From JAXMEB01 sp046348545 (lineage in GTDB: Bacteria > Pseudomonadota > Gammaproteobacteria > Berkiellales > Berkiellaceae): a stretch of 64,000 nt of DNA. A model generated the notes under the pieces. That model worked only from the letters and a program-made list of their open reading frames with translations. It ran no database searches and had not been told where the DNA came from. The stretch spans positions 620,001 through 684,000 of the forward strand of contig JAXMEB010000003.1 of the NCBI GenBank assembly GCA_046348545.1, read 5' to 3'. A program made the position numbers and the translations under genes. Shown here piece by piece: positions 34,021 through 42,894 of the stretch (positions are counted from its first letter, which is position 1; each line of letters opens with the position of its first letter).

Positions 34021-34313
34021 AGTAATACCGTCTGTCAGAAAACGTTTATGGTGTCTTGAAAGTTTTTTATGTTATGTTAGTATCAGTATCTGTGTACTTG
34101 TACAGAGATTGTCCTATTTATGTTTTATAGTGGTATTTTCGTTTCTCCTCAAAGCGTCGCTTTCTTTGGCGCCACCTCTTCTATGATGCCCTAAGGGCAG
34201 CTTATTTTACCAAAGTTTTTCTATAAAAATTTGCTAGAACTAACTGTTAGGAATTATCACAGTTTCTGTCTGGCTTAAGCTTGTTTTCTATTAAAAACAG
34301 ACGAGGTTTTCTT

Positions 34314-35225
34314 ATGAAGAATTTTTTAAAGATATTTGTATTGACATGCCTAGCACTTCCTTTGTCAGGAAAAACTCAAAGTATCATTGTGCTGGAAACT
34401 GATTTTGGGACAAAAGATTCAGCCGTTAGTGCATTAAGGGCCGTGATACGCTCTGTTGATAAGAATATACTTGTTGAGGACTTAACTCATGAAATTCCTC
34501 CTTTTGATATTTGGGAGGGCGCGTATAGATTATATCAATCCGTATCATATTGGCCTAAAGGTACGATTTTTGTTCATGTAATTGATCCGGGCGTAGGTAC
34601 GACAAGACGCTCAATTGTTGCGAAATCAAAGACAGGCTATTATTTTGTGGGGCCCGATAACGGAACACTGACTTGGATAGAACAAAAGCATGGTCTAGAG
34701 TCAATCAGGGAAATTGACCTGAAAAAAAATAGACTACATGCTTCGGATACCTCTCATACGTTTTTTGGGAGAGATGTTTATGCGTATACTGCAGCAAAAT
34801 TAGCTTCGGGCGAGATTTCGTTTGAGGGGGTCGGTAGTTTGATTTCTACTCCTCCAGTAAAGCTACAGTTTGAAAATGTGAGGATAGAAAATAATAAATT
34901 AATTGGGTCCATTTGTGCGCTAGATCCACAATATGGGAATGTATGGACTAACATTGAAGAGAAACAATTAAAGGAGTTTGGTTTTCAAAAGGGCGCGTAT
35001 TATAAGATAACAATTTTGAATGGTGAAGAAACAATCTTTTGTGAAGCGATCCCATATTGTGACACTTTTGGTAATGTACTAAAGGGGGATAACTTGCTTT
35101 ACCTTAACAGTTTATATAGTCTGGCGATTGGAAGCAATCAGTTGAATTTTTCTTCCAAATATCAGGTAAAATCTGGTGAAGACTGGAAAATCATAGTAGA
35201 GCCGGCAGACTTGGTATACCCATAA
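34314..35225 (+). CDS. Exported SAM hydroxide adenosyltransferase (DUF62 / chlorinase-fluorinase family)
   Basis: About 303 residues from the ATG at 34314 (an earlier in-frame start adds eleven basic residues). A signal peptide is evident (KIFVLTCLALPLSG, cut near SGKTQS). The mature part matches the S-adenosylmethionine hydrolase family: LETDFGTKDSAVSALRAV, VEDLTHEIPPFDIWEGAY, VHVIDPGVGT, VGPDNGTLTW and FFGRDVYAYTAAKLASG. Family enzymes split SAM to adenosine and methionine using water. A signal peptide would put it in the periplasm, where SAM is not expected. Its TAA lies within the first bases of a family A repeat (35215-35411). Confidence 0.88.
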   Translation: MKNFLKIFVLTCLALPLSGKTQSIIVLETDFGTKDSAVSALRAVIRSVDKNILVEDLTHEIPPFDIWEGAYRLYQSVSYWPKGTIFVHVIDPGVGTTRRSIVAKSKTGYYFVGPDNGTLTWIEQKHGLESIREIDLKKNRLHASDTSHTFFGRDVYAYTAAKLASGEISFEGVGSLISTPPVKLQFENVRIENNKLIGSICALDPQYGNVWTNIEEKQLKEFGFQKGAYYKITILNGEETIFCEAIPYCDTFGNVLKGDNLLYLNSLYSLAIGSNQLNFSSKYQVKSGEDWKIIVEPADLVYP

Positions 35226-35411
35226 CAGATGATTTTTGAGGTACCTGCCTGCGCTCTTCGAGTTTCAGCACGCATGGGCGCCAAGCGTTCGAAATGCAGG
35301 AGTGTACATAAAGTACATGACTACGGTGAGAATCGCGAAGGCAATCCGCCTACGCTCTTGCGAGCTACGGACGGACAAGCAAACCCCGAAAATTCAGCTG
35401 TGAAGGGTATA
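35215..35411 (-). repeat. Family A repeat, long modular copy (inverted)
   Basis: 197-bp copy with family ends TATACCCATAACAGATGA and CAGCTGTGAAGGGTATA and the usual central hairpin. It has two extra inserts: one next to the left end (GTACCTGCCTGCGCTCTTCG) and one next to the right end, the reverse of GCTTGTCCGTCCGTAGCTCG. Its left end supplies the TAA of the upstream SAM-hydrolase-family gene. Confidence 0.85.
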
Positions 35412-35433
35412 ATCAAGTGATTTATGAAAGGTT

Positions 35434-35453
35434 AGGGGGCGTGAGAGCCCCCT
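35434..35453. terminator. Hairpin between convergent genes
   Basis: AGGGGGC and GCCCCCT pair around GTGAGA. It lies 24 bases after the ctpA stop on the minus strand; the following bases there (AACCTTTCATAAAT) are only weakly T-rich. Confidence 0.45.
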
Positions 35454-35477
35454 CAGTTGCGGTGAAGAGCTGTGTCG

Positions 35478-36842
35478 TTACGAATGACTCTTTAAAATCG
35501 CTAACCCTTTTAGTAGATTAAGCGCTTCATTCAGTTGATAGTCTTCAACGGGGAGTGGCTTGTTCTCAGCTGAGGGCAGTGGAGGCGTCGTACCGCTGGT
35601 ATCGGTTTCAGGAATTGTAAGCGGTTCTTGCTTTTCTTTGCCTTTTTCTAAATGTCCACTCAAATCACTTTCTCGAATCGAACCCCATCCTGTTTGGTCT
35701 TCCTGGGTTTGGACCTTCATATCGGAGACGGTAATATCTGGCACAATACCGGTTGCTTGAATCGAACGGCCTGCGGGCGTGAAATAGAGTGCCGTGGTTA
35801 ATTTCAAACCGTAATTGTCTTTGAGGGGTAAAACAGTTTGCACAGAGCCTTTTCCAAAACTTCTTTCACCTAAGACGATAGCGCGTTTATGATCTTGTAG
35901 TGCGCCGGCAACAATTTCAGAAGCAGAGGCAGAGCCACCATTGACCAAGACAACCATTGGCGCACCATTTAGAATATCCCCATTGTGCGCTTTTTCTTTT
36001 ATTTCAGAACCTGGGAGCCGCCCCTCAGTGTATACAATCAACCCATCGTATTTTAGGCGTTTCAAATCAAGAAATGCATCAGAAACGCTTATAGAAGCCT
36101 CTAAAATACCGCCGGGATTGTTCCTCAAGTCAAGAATGAGTCCCTTTAAACTATTATTGGAACTAGTTTTTAAATCTTTTAAGGCTTTTTCTAAATCTTC
36201 CCCTGTTCTCGTTTGAAATTGGGAAATACGAACATAGCCATAATGTTTGTCTAGCAATTTCGACTTGATGCTTTTGACGCGAACGATATCTCGAACCACT
36301 GCGATTTTAAGCGGTTTGGTTTCTCCCTTGCGAAGTATGGTCAGGAGAATTTTCGATCCTTTCTGCCCACGCATGAGCTCCACCGCTTTTTTCAGGGTGA
36401 TTCCTTTGACGGGTGTGTCGTCGAGCTTGATGATCATGTCGCCGGCTTTAATACCAGCCTTGGAAGCAGGCGTATCATCGATTGGGGCAATAACTCGAAT
36501 AAGCCCCTCTTCCATCGTGACTTCAATTCCCAGTCCACCAAATCTGCCGGAGGTGTTGACCTTCAGATCGCTGAATTCATTTGGATCGAGATAAGCTGAA
36601 TGAGGATCGAGTCCTGTTAGCATGCCTCGAATAGCATTTTCAAAAAGAGTGTTATCCTCTACAGGTTTGACGTAGTAATTCCGGACGTGGTCCACCACTG
36701 CCGTGAATCGCTGTAAATCTTGCAAGGGTAGCGCATTTTTTTGTTGTTCATCTGCAAAAGCAAAGTTCGCAGGGCTAACCAACATGCATGAAAGAAACAA
36801 GCAACGAAGACTAACTCTAAGAGAGGTTTTGTGACCGACCAT
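35478..36842 (-). CDS. ctpA: C-terminal processing periplasmic protease (S41)
   Basis: Tail-specific serine protease of 454 residues. It has a signal peptide (LFLSCMLVSPANFAFA), a PDZ domain at about 95-175 (GGLGIEVTMEEGLIRVIAPI) and the S41 catalytic core with the Ser in GGSASASEIVAGAL and the Lys in SFGKGSVQTVLPL. A Pro/Thr-rich C-terminal extension follows. It degrades or matures periplasmic substrates, often murein hydrolases. It is 46 bases downstream of envC; gpmI-envC-ctpA on one strand is a conserved gammaproteobacterial group. The start could be a few codons later. Confidence 0.94.
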   Translation of the reverse strand: MVGHKTSLRVSLRCLFLSCMLVSPANFAFADEQQKNALPLQDLQRFTAVVDHVRNYYVKPVEDNTLFENAIRGMLTGLDPHSAYLDPNEFSDLKVNTSGRFGGLGIEVTMEEGLIRVIAPIDDTPASKAGIKAGDMIIKLDDTPVKGITLKKAVELMRGQKGSKILLTILRKGETKPLKIAVVRDIVRVKSIKSKLLDKHYGYVRISQFQTRTGEDLEKALKDLKTSSNNSLKGLILDLRNNPGGILEASISVSDAFLDLKRLKYDGLIVYTEGRLPGSEIKEKAHNGDILNGAPMVVLVNGGSASASEIVAGALQDHKRAIVLGERSFGKGSVQTVLPLKDNYGLKLTTALYFTPAGRSIQATGIVPDITVSDMKVQTQEDQTGWGSIRESDLSGHLEKGKEKQEPLTIPETDTSGTTPPLPSAENKPLPVEDYQLNEALNLLKGLAILKSHS

Positions 36843-36888
36843 GGCATTTCCTCATAATGATTGGGGAATTTGCCTGAATGGATATACG

Positions 36889-38067
36889 CTATGCTTGAAA
36901 CCAAGGCGTTGGATCCAGGGGGTCCCCATCTTTCCGTATTTCAAAGTATAATCCGGGTTTGGCTTGTCCGCCGCTTTGACCGACAAGAGAAATTTTTTCA
37001 CCCGTTTTGACTGTGTCACCTGGCATTTTGTATAGGATTTGATTATAACCGTAAAGGCTCATAAAGCCGTTCCCATGATCGATGATCAGCAATTGCCCTA
37101 GACCTCTCAGCCAATCTGCAAATACGACGCGCCCTTCGTAGATCGCTCGAACCTCAGTTCCCTCTGTGGCTCCAAGATAAACACTTTTTTTGTCTTTTAG
37201 AAGAGTTTTAGCTAAAGTTTTTAAACTATATTGATTGCCTTGAATCGGAGAGAGCAATTTACCTTTCATTTTAGCAAACGGCAAGTTTGGTTCAGGCAAG
37301 GAAAATTTTGTAATCTTCTTTTGTAATGATTGGGTGAGCTCAGTCAGCATTTTTTCTTGTCGCTTCATCTGAGAGAGATTTGCTTTTTGAGTAGAGAGCG
37401 CTGTATTAATCTCCTTTAGTAAATTTGTTCTCGAAGTTTTATCTGACTTTAAGTTTTGTTCTTCATGCAAACGCTCAGATTCAAGTAATTTCAAATTTTC
37501 TTGTTCTTTTTTAACAGAGAGTCGAGCATCAATGGTCTCGCGGGTAGCCAAAGTTAGTGCATCTAGATACGCTTTTCGAGCTTGATTAAAATAATTGTAG
37601 TAGTGCTTCACGCGCAAGAGACGAGTTAGATCATGCTGCCCAAAGAAAAGCTGGAGTTTTTCTTTTTTAAACGTTTTGAAGCGAGCCGCCATTTGTTCAG
37701 CCAAGGCAGCTTGCTCGGCTTGATGTGTTTGGCTTAATTTATCAGATTTTTCCTCGAGTGCCACCAGCTCCTGTTCTTTAATTTTAATATTTTTTTGTAT
37801 CGTTCTTAATTTTTCTGAATTTTCACCAATGCGAGTTTCCAGTGCTTCTAAGGCTGACAGAGCTTCTGATTCCTCTTTTTGTTTTTCATTCAAGGATATT
37901 TCAATTTGTTTAATGGTTTTCTTGAGGGCATCCAGACTTTCAGCTGCTTGCTCGGGATGCTGTTGAATAGCCGGCGCAGGGTATCCTCCTGCCAGCCTGG
38001 GAATCAAGAGTGCCACTAACAAGGTGATTCGAATAAGATAAAAAAAGAAGCTATCCATAGCGCGCAT
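36889..38067 (-). CDS. envC: Murein hydrolase activator EnvC
   Basis: A 392-residue periplasmic protein: signal peptide (FYLIRITLLVALLIPRLAGG), a long coiled coil at about 35-260, then a degenerate LytM domain (EGTEVRAIYEGRVVFADWLR, LLIIDHGNGFMSLYGYN, GQAKPGLYFEIR). As in E. coli EnvC the zinc ligands of active LytM enzymes are missing, so it activates amidases at the division septum rather than cutting peptidoglycan. It starts four bases after gpmI stops, so it is coupled with it. Confidence 0.95.
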   Translation of the reverse strand: MRAMDSFFFYLIRITLLVALLIPRLAGGYPAPAIQQHPEQAAESLDALKKTIKQIEISLNEKQKEESEALSALEALETRIGENSEKLRTIQKNIKIKEQELVALEEKSDKLSQTHQAEQAALAEQMAARFKTFKKEKLQLFFGQHDLTRLLRVKHYYNYFNQARKAYLDALTLATRETIDARLSVKKEQENLKLLESERLHEEQNLKSDKTSRTNLLKEINTALSTQKANLSQMKRQEKMLTELTQSLQKKITKFSLPEPNLPFAKMKGKLLSPIQGNQYSLKTLAKTLLKDKKSVYLGATEGTEVRAIYEGRVVFADWLRGLGQLLIIDHGNGFMSLYGYNQILYKMPGDTVKTGEKISLVGQSGGQAKPGLYFEIRKDGDPLDPTPWFQA

Positions 38068-38070
38068 CCA

Positions 38071-39594
38071 TCATCGTATTAGGGCTTGACCAGTCATTTC
38101 TTCAGGCTTTTGTAGGCCAAGGAGTTGAAGTAAAGTGGGAGCGACATCCTTAAGTGTACCACCTGATTTAAATTGAATAAGCTGTTTTCCGACATAGACT
38201 AAAGGCACCGGTGATAATGTATGTGCCGTATGGGGTTGTCCCGAGGCGGGATCTCGCATGCATTCAATGTTGCCGTGGTCAGCTGTGATGAGAGCCTCAC
38301 CCCCTACTTTGTTGAGGGCATCAATAATGCTGCTGAGTGATTGATCGATGATGCCAACCGCTTTTTGAGCCGCTTTAAAATCGCCAGTATGACCAACCAT
38401 ATCGGGATTTGCATAGTTGCAAATAATGACATCATATTGCTGATTGAGAATGGCCTGAACGAGTGCTTCAGTCACTTGCGGGGCGCTCATCTCAGGTTTT
38501 AAATCATAAGTTGCAATTTTCGGTGAAGGGACTAAAGCTCTCTCTTCGCCCGCAAATGGATTTTCAATCCCGCAATTAAAGAAAAAGGTTACATGAGCGT
38601 ATTTTTCAGTCTCAGCCAATCTAAGCTGCTTGAACCCTAGTTTAGATAAGTATTCCCCCAGTGTATTGGAATAGGATTCAGGCGGAAAAGCGATCTCAGT
38701 TTTAAGGGTTTTGTCATATTCGGTTAATGTCACAAATGCGCCCAGTTGAAGGTGAGCAGATCTTTTGAACCCTGAAAAATCAGGCGTGACGAAAGCATGA
38801 CTTAATTGCCGAGCTCTATCTGAACGAAAATTCAGAAATAAAATAACATCTCCAGACTGAATATGAACGGGCGCCTCGCCAATGCGAGTGGGCGAAACAA
38901 ATTCATCAGTTTCACCGCGTTGATAGGCAGCCGCTATTGCGCTGAGCGCGTCCGGCGCATTGAAAGATGCTTCGCCCTCTGTGATCAAGCGATATGCTTT
39001 TTCGACACGGTCCCATCGATTGTCTCTATCCATTGCAAAATATCGACCTACAATCGAGGCCATTTTTCCGCCAACCGCGCCCAGGTGAGTCTCAAGTGCC
39101 GCTAGAGAGGGCTCTGCACTCTTTGGTAGCACATCCCGACCATCTAAGAAGGCGTGGCAGTACATTCTTTTAGCGCCTCGAGCGACACACAGGTCAATGG
39201 TGGCGTGGATATGATCTTCATGAGAGTGTACGCCGCCTGGTGATATCAGCCCCATCAGATGAATGGCAGCGCCAGTTCGCGCTGCCTGGTCAATGGCTTT
39301 CAAGAGCATCGCATTTTGCTCAAATTCACCCGTTTCAATAGCATGGCTAATACGGGTTAGATGTTGGTAAATGGTACGACCAGCGCCTAAATTCATATGA
39401 CCGACTTCTGAGTTGCCAATCTGTCCGGCTGGCAATCCGACAGATAAACCAGAAGCATCCAGGAGTGTATGAGGAGCGTGCTCCAACAATTGGGTCCACA
39501 CAGGCGTTGCGGTTTGAGCAATCGCATTATCTTGTGTTTCTGGGCGGTGACCCCAGCCATCGAGAATAAGTAGAAGAAACGGTTTAGGGCGCAT
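38071..39594 (-). CDS. gpmI: Phosphoglycerate mutase, cofactor-independent
   Basis: Glycolytic enzyme that interconverts 3- and 2-phosphoglycerate, 507 residues, alkaline phosphatase superfamily with two metal ions. Landmarks are LLILDGWGHRPE, GQIGNSEVGHMNLGAGR with the phospho-Ser, GLISPGGVHSHEDHI, CHAFLDGRDVLP, FLNFRSDRARQL, NYANPDMVGHTGD and ITADHGNIECM. It is the first gene of gpmI-envC-ctpA and divergent from the rhodanese gene. Confidence 0.97.
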   Translation of the reverse strand: MRPKPFLLLILDGWGHRPETQDNAIAQTATPVWTQLLEHAPHTLLDASGLSVGLPAGQIGNSEVGHMNLGAGRTIYQHLTRISHAIETGEFEQNAMLLKAIDQAARTGAAIHLMGLISPGGVHSHEDHIHATIDLCVARGAKRMYCHAFLDGRDVLPKSAEPSLAALETHLGAVGGKMASIVGRYFAMDRDNRWDRVEKAYRLITEGEASFNAPDALSAIAAAYQRGETDEFVSPTRIGEAPVHIQSGDVILFLNFRSDRARQLSHAFVTPDFSGFKRSAHLQLGAFVTLTEYDKTLKTEIAFPPESYSNTLGEYLSKLGFKQLRLAETEKYAHVTFFFNCGIENPFAGEERALVPSPKIATYDLKPEMSAPQVTEALVQAILNQQYDVIICNYANPDMVGHTGDFKAAQKAVGIIDQSLSSIIDALNKVGGEALITADHGNIECMRDPASGQPHTAHTLSPVPLVYVGKQLIQFKSGGTLKDVAPTLLQLLGLQKPEEMTGQALIR

Positions 39595-39700
39595 GCTATT
39601 CTAAATCGATTAAAACACCATCTTACCAAATGGGATGCTAAGCAGGCTAGAAATAGGTATAATTTAGCGCCTGTTATGTTACCACCAGAGGCCGCTTCTT

Positions 39701-40141
39701 ATGGGTCAGTTAATAGATTTTATTGTAAACCATTGGTTCTTATGTAGCCTTTTCGCCATTCTGTTAGTTATCTTTCTGCTTAATGAGTTTAAACAGCGCG
39801 CTCATGGCATCAAGCGGTTATCTCCGCAACAGGTGATTGATCTGATGAATCATCAACATGCGGTTGTGATTGATACTCGCGAATCCGAACTGTTTGAAAC
39901 CGGTCACATTATCGGTGCGCTCAATATCAAAGTCAGTGAGCTTGAAACTAAAAAGAGCAAGCTAAATAAATTTAAATCGAAGCCGCTTATCGTGGTGTGC
40001 GCACAAGGGGTCAGTTCAACTCAATTTGCGAATGCTTTACAGCAGGCGGGTTTTGAGCAAGTTTTCCAATTGGAGGGGGGGCTTGCAGCATGGCAGCAAG
40101 AACAATTCCCTTTGACAAAAGAAGTGGTCACTAAAATATGA
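39701..40141 (+). CDS. yibN: Membrane-anchored rhodanese-like protein YibN
   Basis: A 146-residue protein with one N-terminal membrane helix (about 10-28) and a rhodanese domain (QVIDLMNHQHAVVIDTRESE, GHIIGALNIKVSEL, VVCAQGVSSTQFA with the active Cys, LEGGLAAW). It moves sulfane sulfur or acts as a membrane scaffold; the substrate is unknown. AGAGG precedes the start. Its stop overlaps the grxC start (ATGA), and the yibN-grxC-secB-gpsA order equals that of E. coli. Confidence 0.93.
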   Translation: MGQLIDFIVNHWFLCSLFAILLVIFLLNEFKQRAHGIKRLSPQQVIDLMNHQHAVVIDTRESELFETGHIIGALNIKVSELETKKSKLNKFKSKPLIVVCAQGVSSTQFANALQQAGFEQVFQLEGGLAAWQQEQFPLTKEVVTKI

Positions 40142-40389
40142 AAAAAATAATAATCTATAAAGCACCGAATTGTCCGTATTGCGTCCAAGCAGCAGCACTT
40201 TTAAAATCAAAAGGTCTTGCTTTTCAAGAAATTGATATTTCAAGCTCTGATACGTTAAGAGATGAAATGATCCAGAAAACCCAGCGCAGAACCGTGCCCC
40301 AAATTTTTATTGGCGATTATCATGTTGGTGGCTACAGTGACTTGGCTCAACTTGAATCCAAGGGTCAGCTCGATCCACTTTTAAAATAA
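40138..40389 (+). CDS. grxC: Glutaredoxin 3
   Basis: Glutathione-dependent dithiol oxidoreductase of 83 residues. Active site APNCPYCVQA (CPYC), the TVPQIFIGDYHVGGYSDL glutathione-binding region and the final helix are all present. It is coupled to yibN by an ATGA overlap, and secB follows after 12 bases. Confidence 0.96.
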   Translation: MKKIIIYKAPNCPYCVQAAALLKSKGLAFQEIDISSSDTLRDEMIQKTQRRTVPQIFIGDYHVGGYSDLAQLESKGQLDPLLK

Positions 40390-40401
40390 GGAGAAGATAC
40401 C

Positions 40402-40878
40402 ATGGCAGATAACCCTACCAGCATAGAAGAAGGTCAAAAAGGCCCAGTCTTTAACATACAACGTATTTATGTCAAAGATCTTTCCTTTGAAACGCCAAAC
40501 TCCCCTGCTATTTTTAGAGCAGAATGGAAGCCTGAGGTCAATGTTGATCTCAATACCAAAACCGAAAAAATTGAAGAAGATATTTTTGAAGTGGTCTTGC
40601 ATCTTACCGTCACGGTCAAGCTAGGGGATAAGACCGCATTCCTGGTTGAAGCTCATGAAGCTGGGATTTTTACTGTGAAGGGATTTCCTAAAGATCAGCA
40701 TGGTCATGTGCTCGGTAGCTTATGCCCTGGGATTTTATATCCTTATGCCAGAGAAACGGTTTCTGATGTTGTAACGCGGGGCGGCTTTCCACAATTGCTA
40801 TTAGCCCCGGTTAATTTTGATGCACTCTACTTCCAGCACCTTGAGCAGCAAAAGAAACAGAAAGAAGGGAATGCCTAA
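40402..40878 (+). CDS. secB: Protein-export chaperone SecB
   Basis: Tetrameric chaperone that keeps preproteins unfolded and passes them to SecA. 158 residues, with FNIQRIYVKDLSFETPNSP at the N-terminus, VVLHLTVTVK, and the C-terminal core CPGILYPYARETVSDVVTRG and PQLLLAPVNFDALY. AAGGAG precedes the start. Located between grxC and gpsA as in most gammaproteobacteria. Confidence 0.97.
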   Translation: MADNPTSIEEGQKGPVFNIQRIYVKDLSFETPNSPAIFRAEWKPEVNVDLNTKTEKIEEDIFEVVLHLTVTVKLGDKTAFLVEAHEAGIFTVKGFPKDQHGHVLGSLCPGILYPYARETVSDVVTRGGFPQLLLAPVNFDALYFQHLEQQKKQKEGNA

Positions 40879-40887
40879 AGGTCACAG

Positions 40888-41889
40888 ATGAGTGATTCTC
40901 AACCCATTTGTGTGGTGATTGGTGCTGGCGCATGGGGTAGTGCGCTAGCCCTTCATCTTGCCCGTGGTGGACATGAGACTAGGTTGTGGTCTCAAGATCC
41001 GGCACACCTCGAAGTGATGCAGGCTTCGAGAAAGAATGTCGCATATTTAGGCGACTATGAATTTCCAAAAAACTTGCAGGTCATTAACGCGTTGGCGACA
41101 GCCGTTGATGAGAAAACCATTTTCTTAATTGCCGTGCCATCGGCTGGCTTTATATCAACTTTACAACTCATTAAGACGCTACCCAAGCCACCAGCTGGGA
41201 TAGTGATTGCAACGAAAGGATTGACGGAGGGGGGCGCCTTTTTATCCTCTCAAGTTAATTTAATATTACCAGCCGTGCCTTATGGTGTGCTCTCAGGGCC
41301 AAGCTTTGCAAAAGAGTTGGCTGAAAATTTACCGACAGCGGTCACGTTTGCCGCTGAAGACCCATTGTTTAGAAATCAGGTGGTTTCGCTATTTCATCAC
41401 AACTCTTTTCGAGTGTATGAGAGTGAAGATGTGATTGGCGTTAGCCTCGGTGGATGCATTAAAAATGTGCTGGCTATCGCAGTTGGTATTTCAGATGGAT
41501 TAGGATTTGGGGCAAACGCAAGAGCTGCTCTCATCACCCGTGGCCTTGCTGAAATGATGCGTTTGGGGGCGGCGCTTCAAGCGGATCCCAAGACATTCAT
41601 GGGGCTTGCTGGGCTAGGTGACTTAGTGTTGACTTGCACAGACAACCAATCTCGAAATCGACGATTTGGTCTTTATTTAGGGGAAGGCAAATCGATTGAA
41701 GAGGCGCACCGTCTGATTCAGCGGGCTATCGAAGGATATAAAAATGCGAGGCAAGTTTCTCAACTCGCGAAACAATACCAAGTTGAAATGCCCATTTGTG
41801 AAGTTGTGTATCAAATACTTTATGAATCTTTATCCTCTCAAAAGGCAATGGCTGAGCTCATGCGTCGTGCGCCAACCTATGAGCACTAG
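40888..41889 (+). CDS. gpsA: Glycerol-3-phosphate dehydrogenase [NAD(P)+]
   Basis: Makes glycerol-3-phosphate from dihydroxyacetone phosphate for phospholipid synthesis. 333 residues. The Rossmann motif GAGAWGSALALHLARGGH is at the N-terminus; GVLSGPSFAKELA, GCIKNVLAIAVGISDGLGFG with the catalytic Lys, and GLAGLGDLVLTCT follow. It is the last gene of the yibN-grxC-secB-gpsA run and converges on trmL with a 21-base gap. Confidence 0.97.
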   Translation: MSDSQPICVVIGAGAWGSALALHLARGGHETRLWSQDPAHLEVMQASRKNVAYLGDYEFPKNLQVINALATAVDEKTIFLIAVPSAGFISTLQLIKTLPKPPAGIVIATKGLTEGGAFLSSQVNLILPAVPYGVLSGPSFAKELAENLPTAVTFAAEDPLFRNQVVSLFHHNSFRVYESEDVIGVSLGGCIKNVLAIAVGISDGLGFGANARAALITRGLAEMMRLGAALQADPKTFMGLAGLGDLVLTCTDNQSRNRRFGLYLGEGKSIEEAHRLIQRAIEGYKNARQVSQLAKQYQVEMPICEVVYQILYESLSSQKAMAELMRRAPTYEH

Positions 41890-41910
41890 TCTCATCAATC
41901 TCAACAAGCC

Positions 41911-42363
41911 TTATAGAAACCCTTGCTGCCGCCAGGCTTCATAAACAACAATGGAAACACAGTTTGATAAATTGAGACTGCGCGCATGTGTTTTTTGGGC
42001 AATGCGGAGCTGATTTTCTGTTGGAATACTTCCTAAAACATCTGGAGGCAAGCCTCGGCTTTCGGGGCCAAATAGAAACGCATCGCCTGGCTGAAACTGG
42101 ACATCCGTATAGAGTCTAGATACTTTGGATGAAAATGCAAAGCAGCGAGTTTTCAAGACAGCCAAACAATCAGCAAGACAAGCATATTGTCTAACTTTCG
42201 CCCATTCATGATAATCCAATCCAGCACGGCGCAATTTTGAATCCTCTAAGGTAAATCCTAAAGGGCCAATTAAATGAAGCCTGCAATCTGTGTTAGCACA
42301 TAAACGAATAATGTTGCCGGTATTGGGTGGGATTTCAGGTTGGTATAGGATAATCTCAAACAC
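41911..42363 (-). CDS. trmL: tRNA (cytidine(34)-2'-O)-methyltransferase TrmL
   Basis: SPOUT-class methyltransferase of 150 residues that modifies the wobble base of leucine tRNAs. It reads YQPEIPPNTGNIIRLCANT, LGFTLEDSKLRRAGLDYHEW, FLFGPESRGLPPDVL and LNLSNCVSIVVYEAWRQ, with the trefoil-knot SAM-binding motifs. Convergent with gpsA, the same neighbourhood as in E. coli. Confidence 0.96.
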   Translation of the reverse strand: MFEIILYQPEIPPNTGNIIRLCANTDCRLHLIGPLGFTLEDSKLRRAGLDYHEWAKVRQYACLADCLAVLKTRCFAFSSKVSRLYTDVQFQPGDAFLFGPESRGLPPDVLGSIPTENQLRIAQKTHARSLNLSNCVSIVVYEAWRQQGFL

Positions 42364-42462
42364 GGTATTCAGCTTTGAGTAGTATTTGTGCTATGTTTAG
42401 CAAATAGCCCGAATGAGTGCGGATTCTTGCATATTGTACTCAATAAAGCAAGGAAAACGACT

Positions 42463-42587
42463 TATACCCACAACAGTTGATTTTTCGGGTGGGCGCCGAG
42501 CGTTCGAGACGCAGGAGTGTACACCAACATGACTGCGGCCAGAATCGCGAAGGCAGTAACCCTAAGAATTCACCTGTGAAGGGTATA
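42463..42587 (-). repeat. Family A dispersed repeat (inverted, slightly degraded)
   Basis: 125-bp copy with ends TATACCCACAACAGTTGA and CACCTGTGAAGGGTATA. A short deletion in the centre (GTACACCAACATGACTGC) removes part of the inner hairpin. It lies between the trmL start and the lipoprotein gene, so it is one of the few copies upstream of genes on both sides. Confidence 0.85.
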
Positions 42588-42637
42588 ACACGCAGGACGG
42601 CATGATAAAAATGATAGGGATCAATGAGGACAACAGC

Positions 42638-42820
42638 ATGCGCAAGGTAATGACATCGATTTTAGTTTCAACTTTAGTATTGCCCCTGTTCTTCCTGGCA
42701 GGATGTGCAACATACGAAAATTATGAAGAAGTTTCCCAACGTGCAGATCGTGCCCTAGAACAGGCTGAGCTTGCGAATCAACGCATCGATCAGCTCACAG
42801 GTGCGTATGGCGGGAAATAA
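42638..42820 (+). CDS. Lpp/OprI-like small outer-membrane lipoprotein
   Basis: A 60-residue precursor from ATG 42638 (an upstream in-frame start at 42602 would spoil the signal peptide). Signal peptide with lipobox LAGC, Cys23 being the lipidated residue. The mature part is about 38 residues, a single Ala/Leu heptad helix (VSQRADRALEQAELANQRID) as in Braun-type and OprI lipoproteins, and it ends in Lys60. In Lpp the C-terminal Lys is joined to peptidoglycan. An L,D-transpeptidase gene lies directly downstream on the other strand, which supports that role here. Confidence 0.82.
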   Translation: MRKVMTSILVSTLVLPLFFLAGCATYENYEEVSQRADRALEQAELANQRIDQLTGAYGGK

Positions 42821-42839
42821 GTAACGACCTCTCCTTCAC

Positions 42840-42876
42840 CTGCTGCTCCCCTGACGCTGTACAAATCAGAGGAAGC
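42840..42876. terminator. Long hairpin between the convergent lpp-like and L,D-transpeptidase genes
   Basis: CCTGCT.CTCC.CCTGA pairs with TCAGAGG.AGCAGG across CGCTGTACAAA. It sits midway in the 74-base gap and could end transcripts from both sides; neither side has a strong T-run. Confidence 0.45.
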
Positions 42877-42894
42877 AGGGGGAGGGGAAAATCT

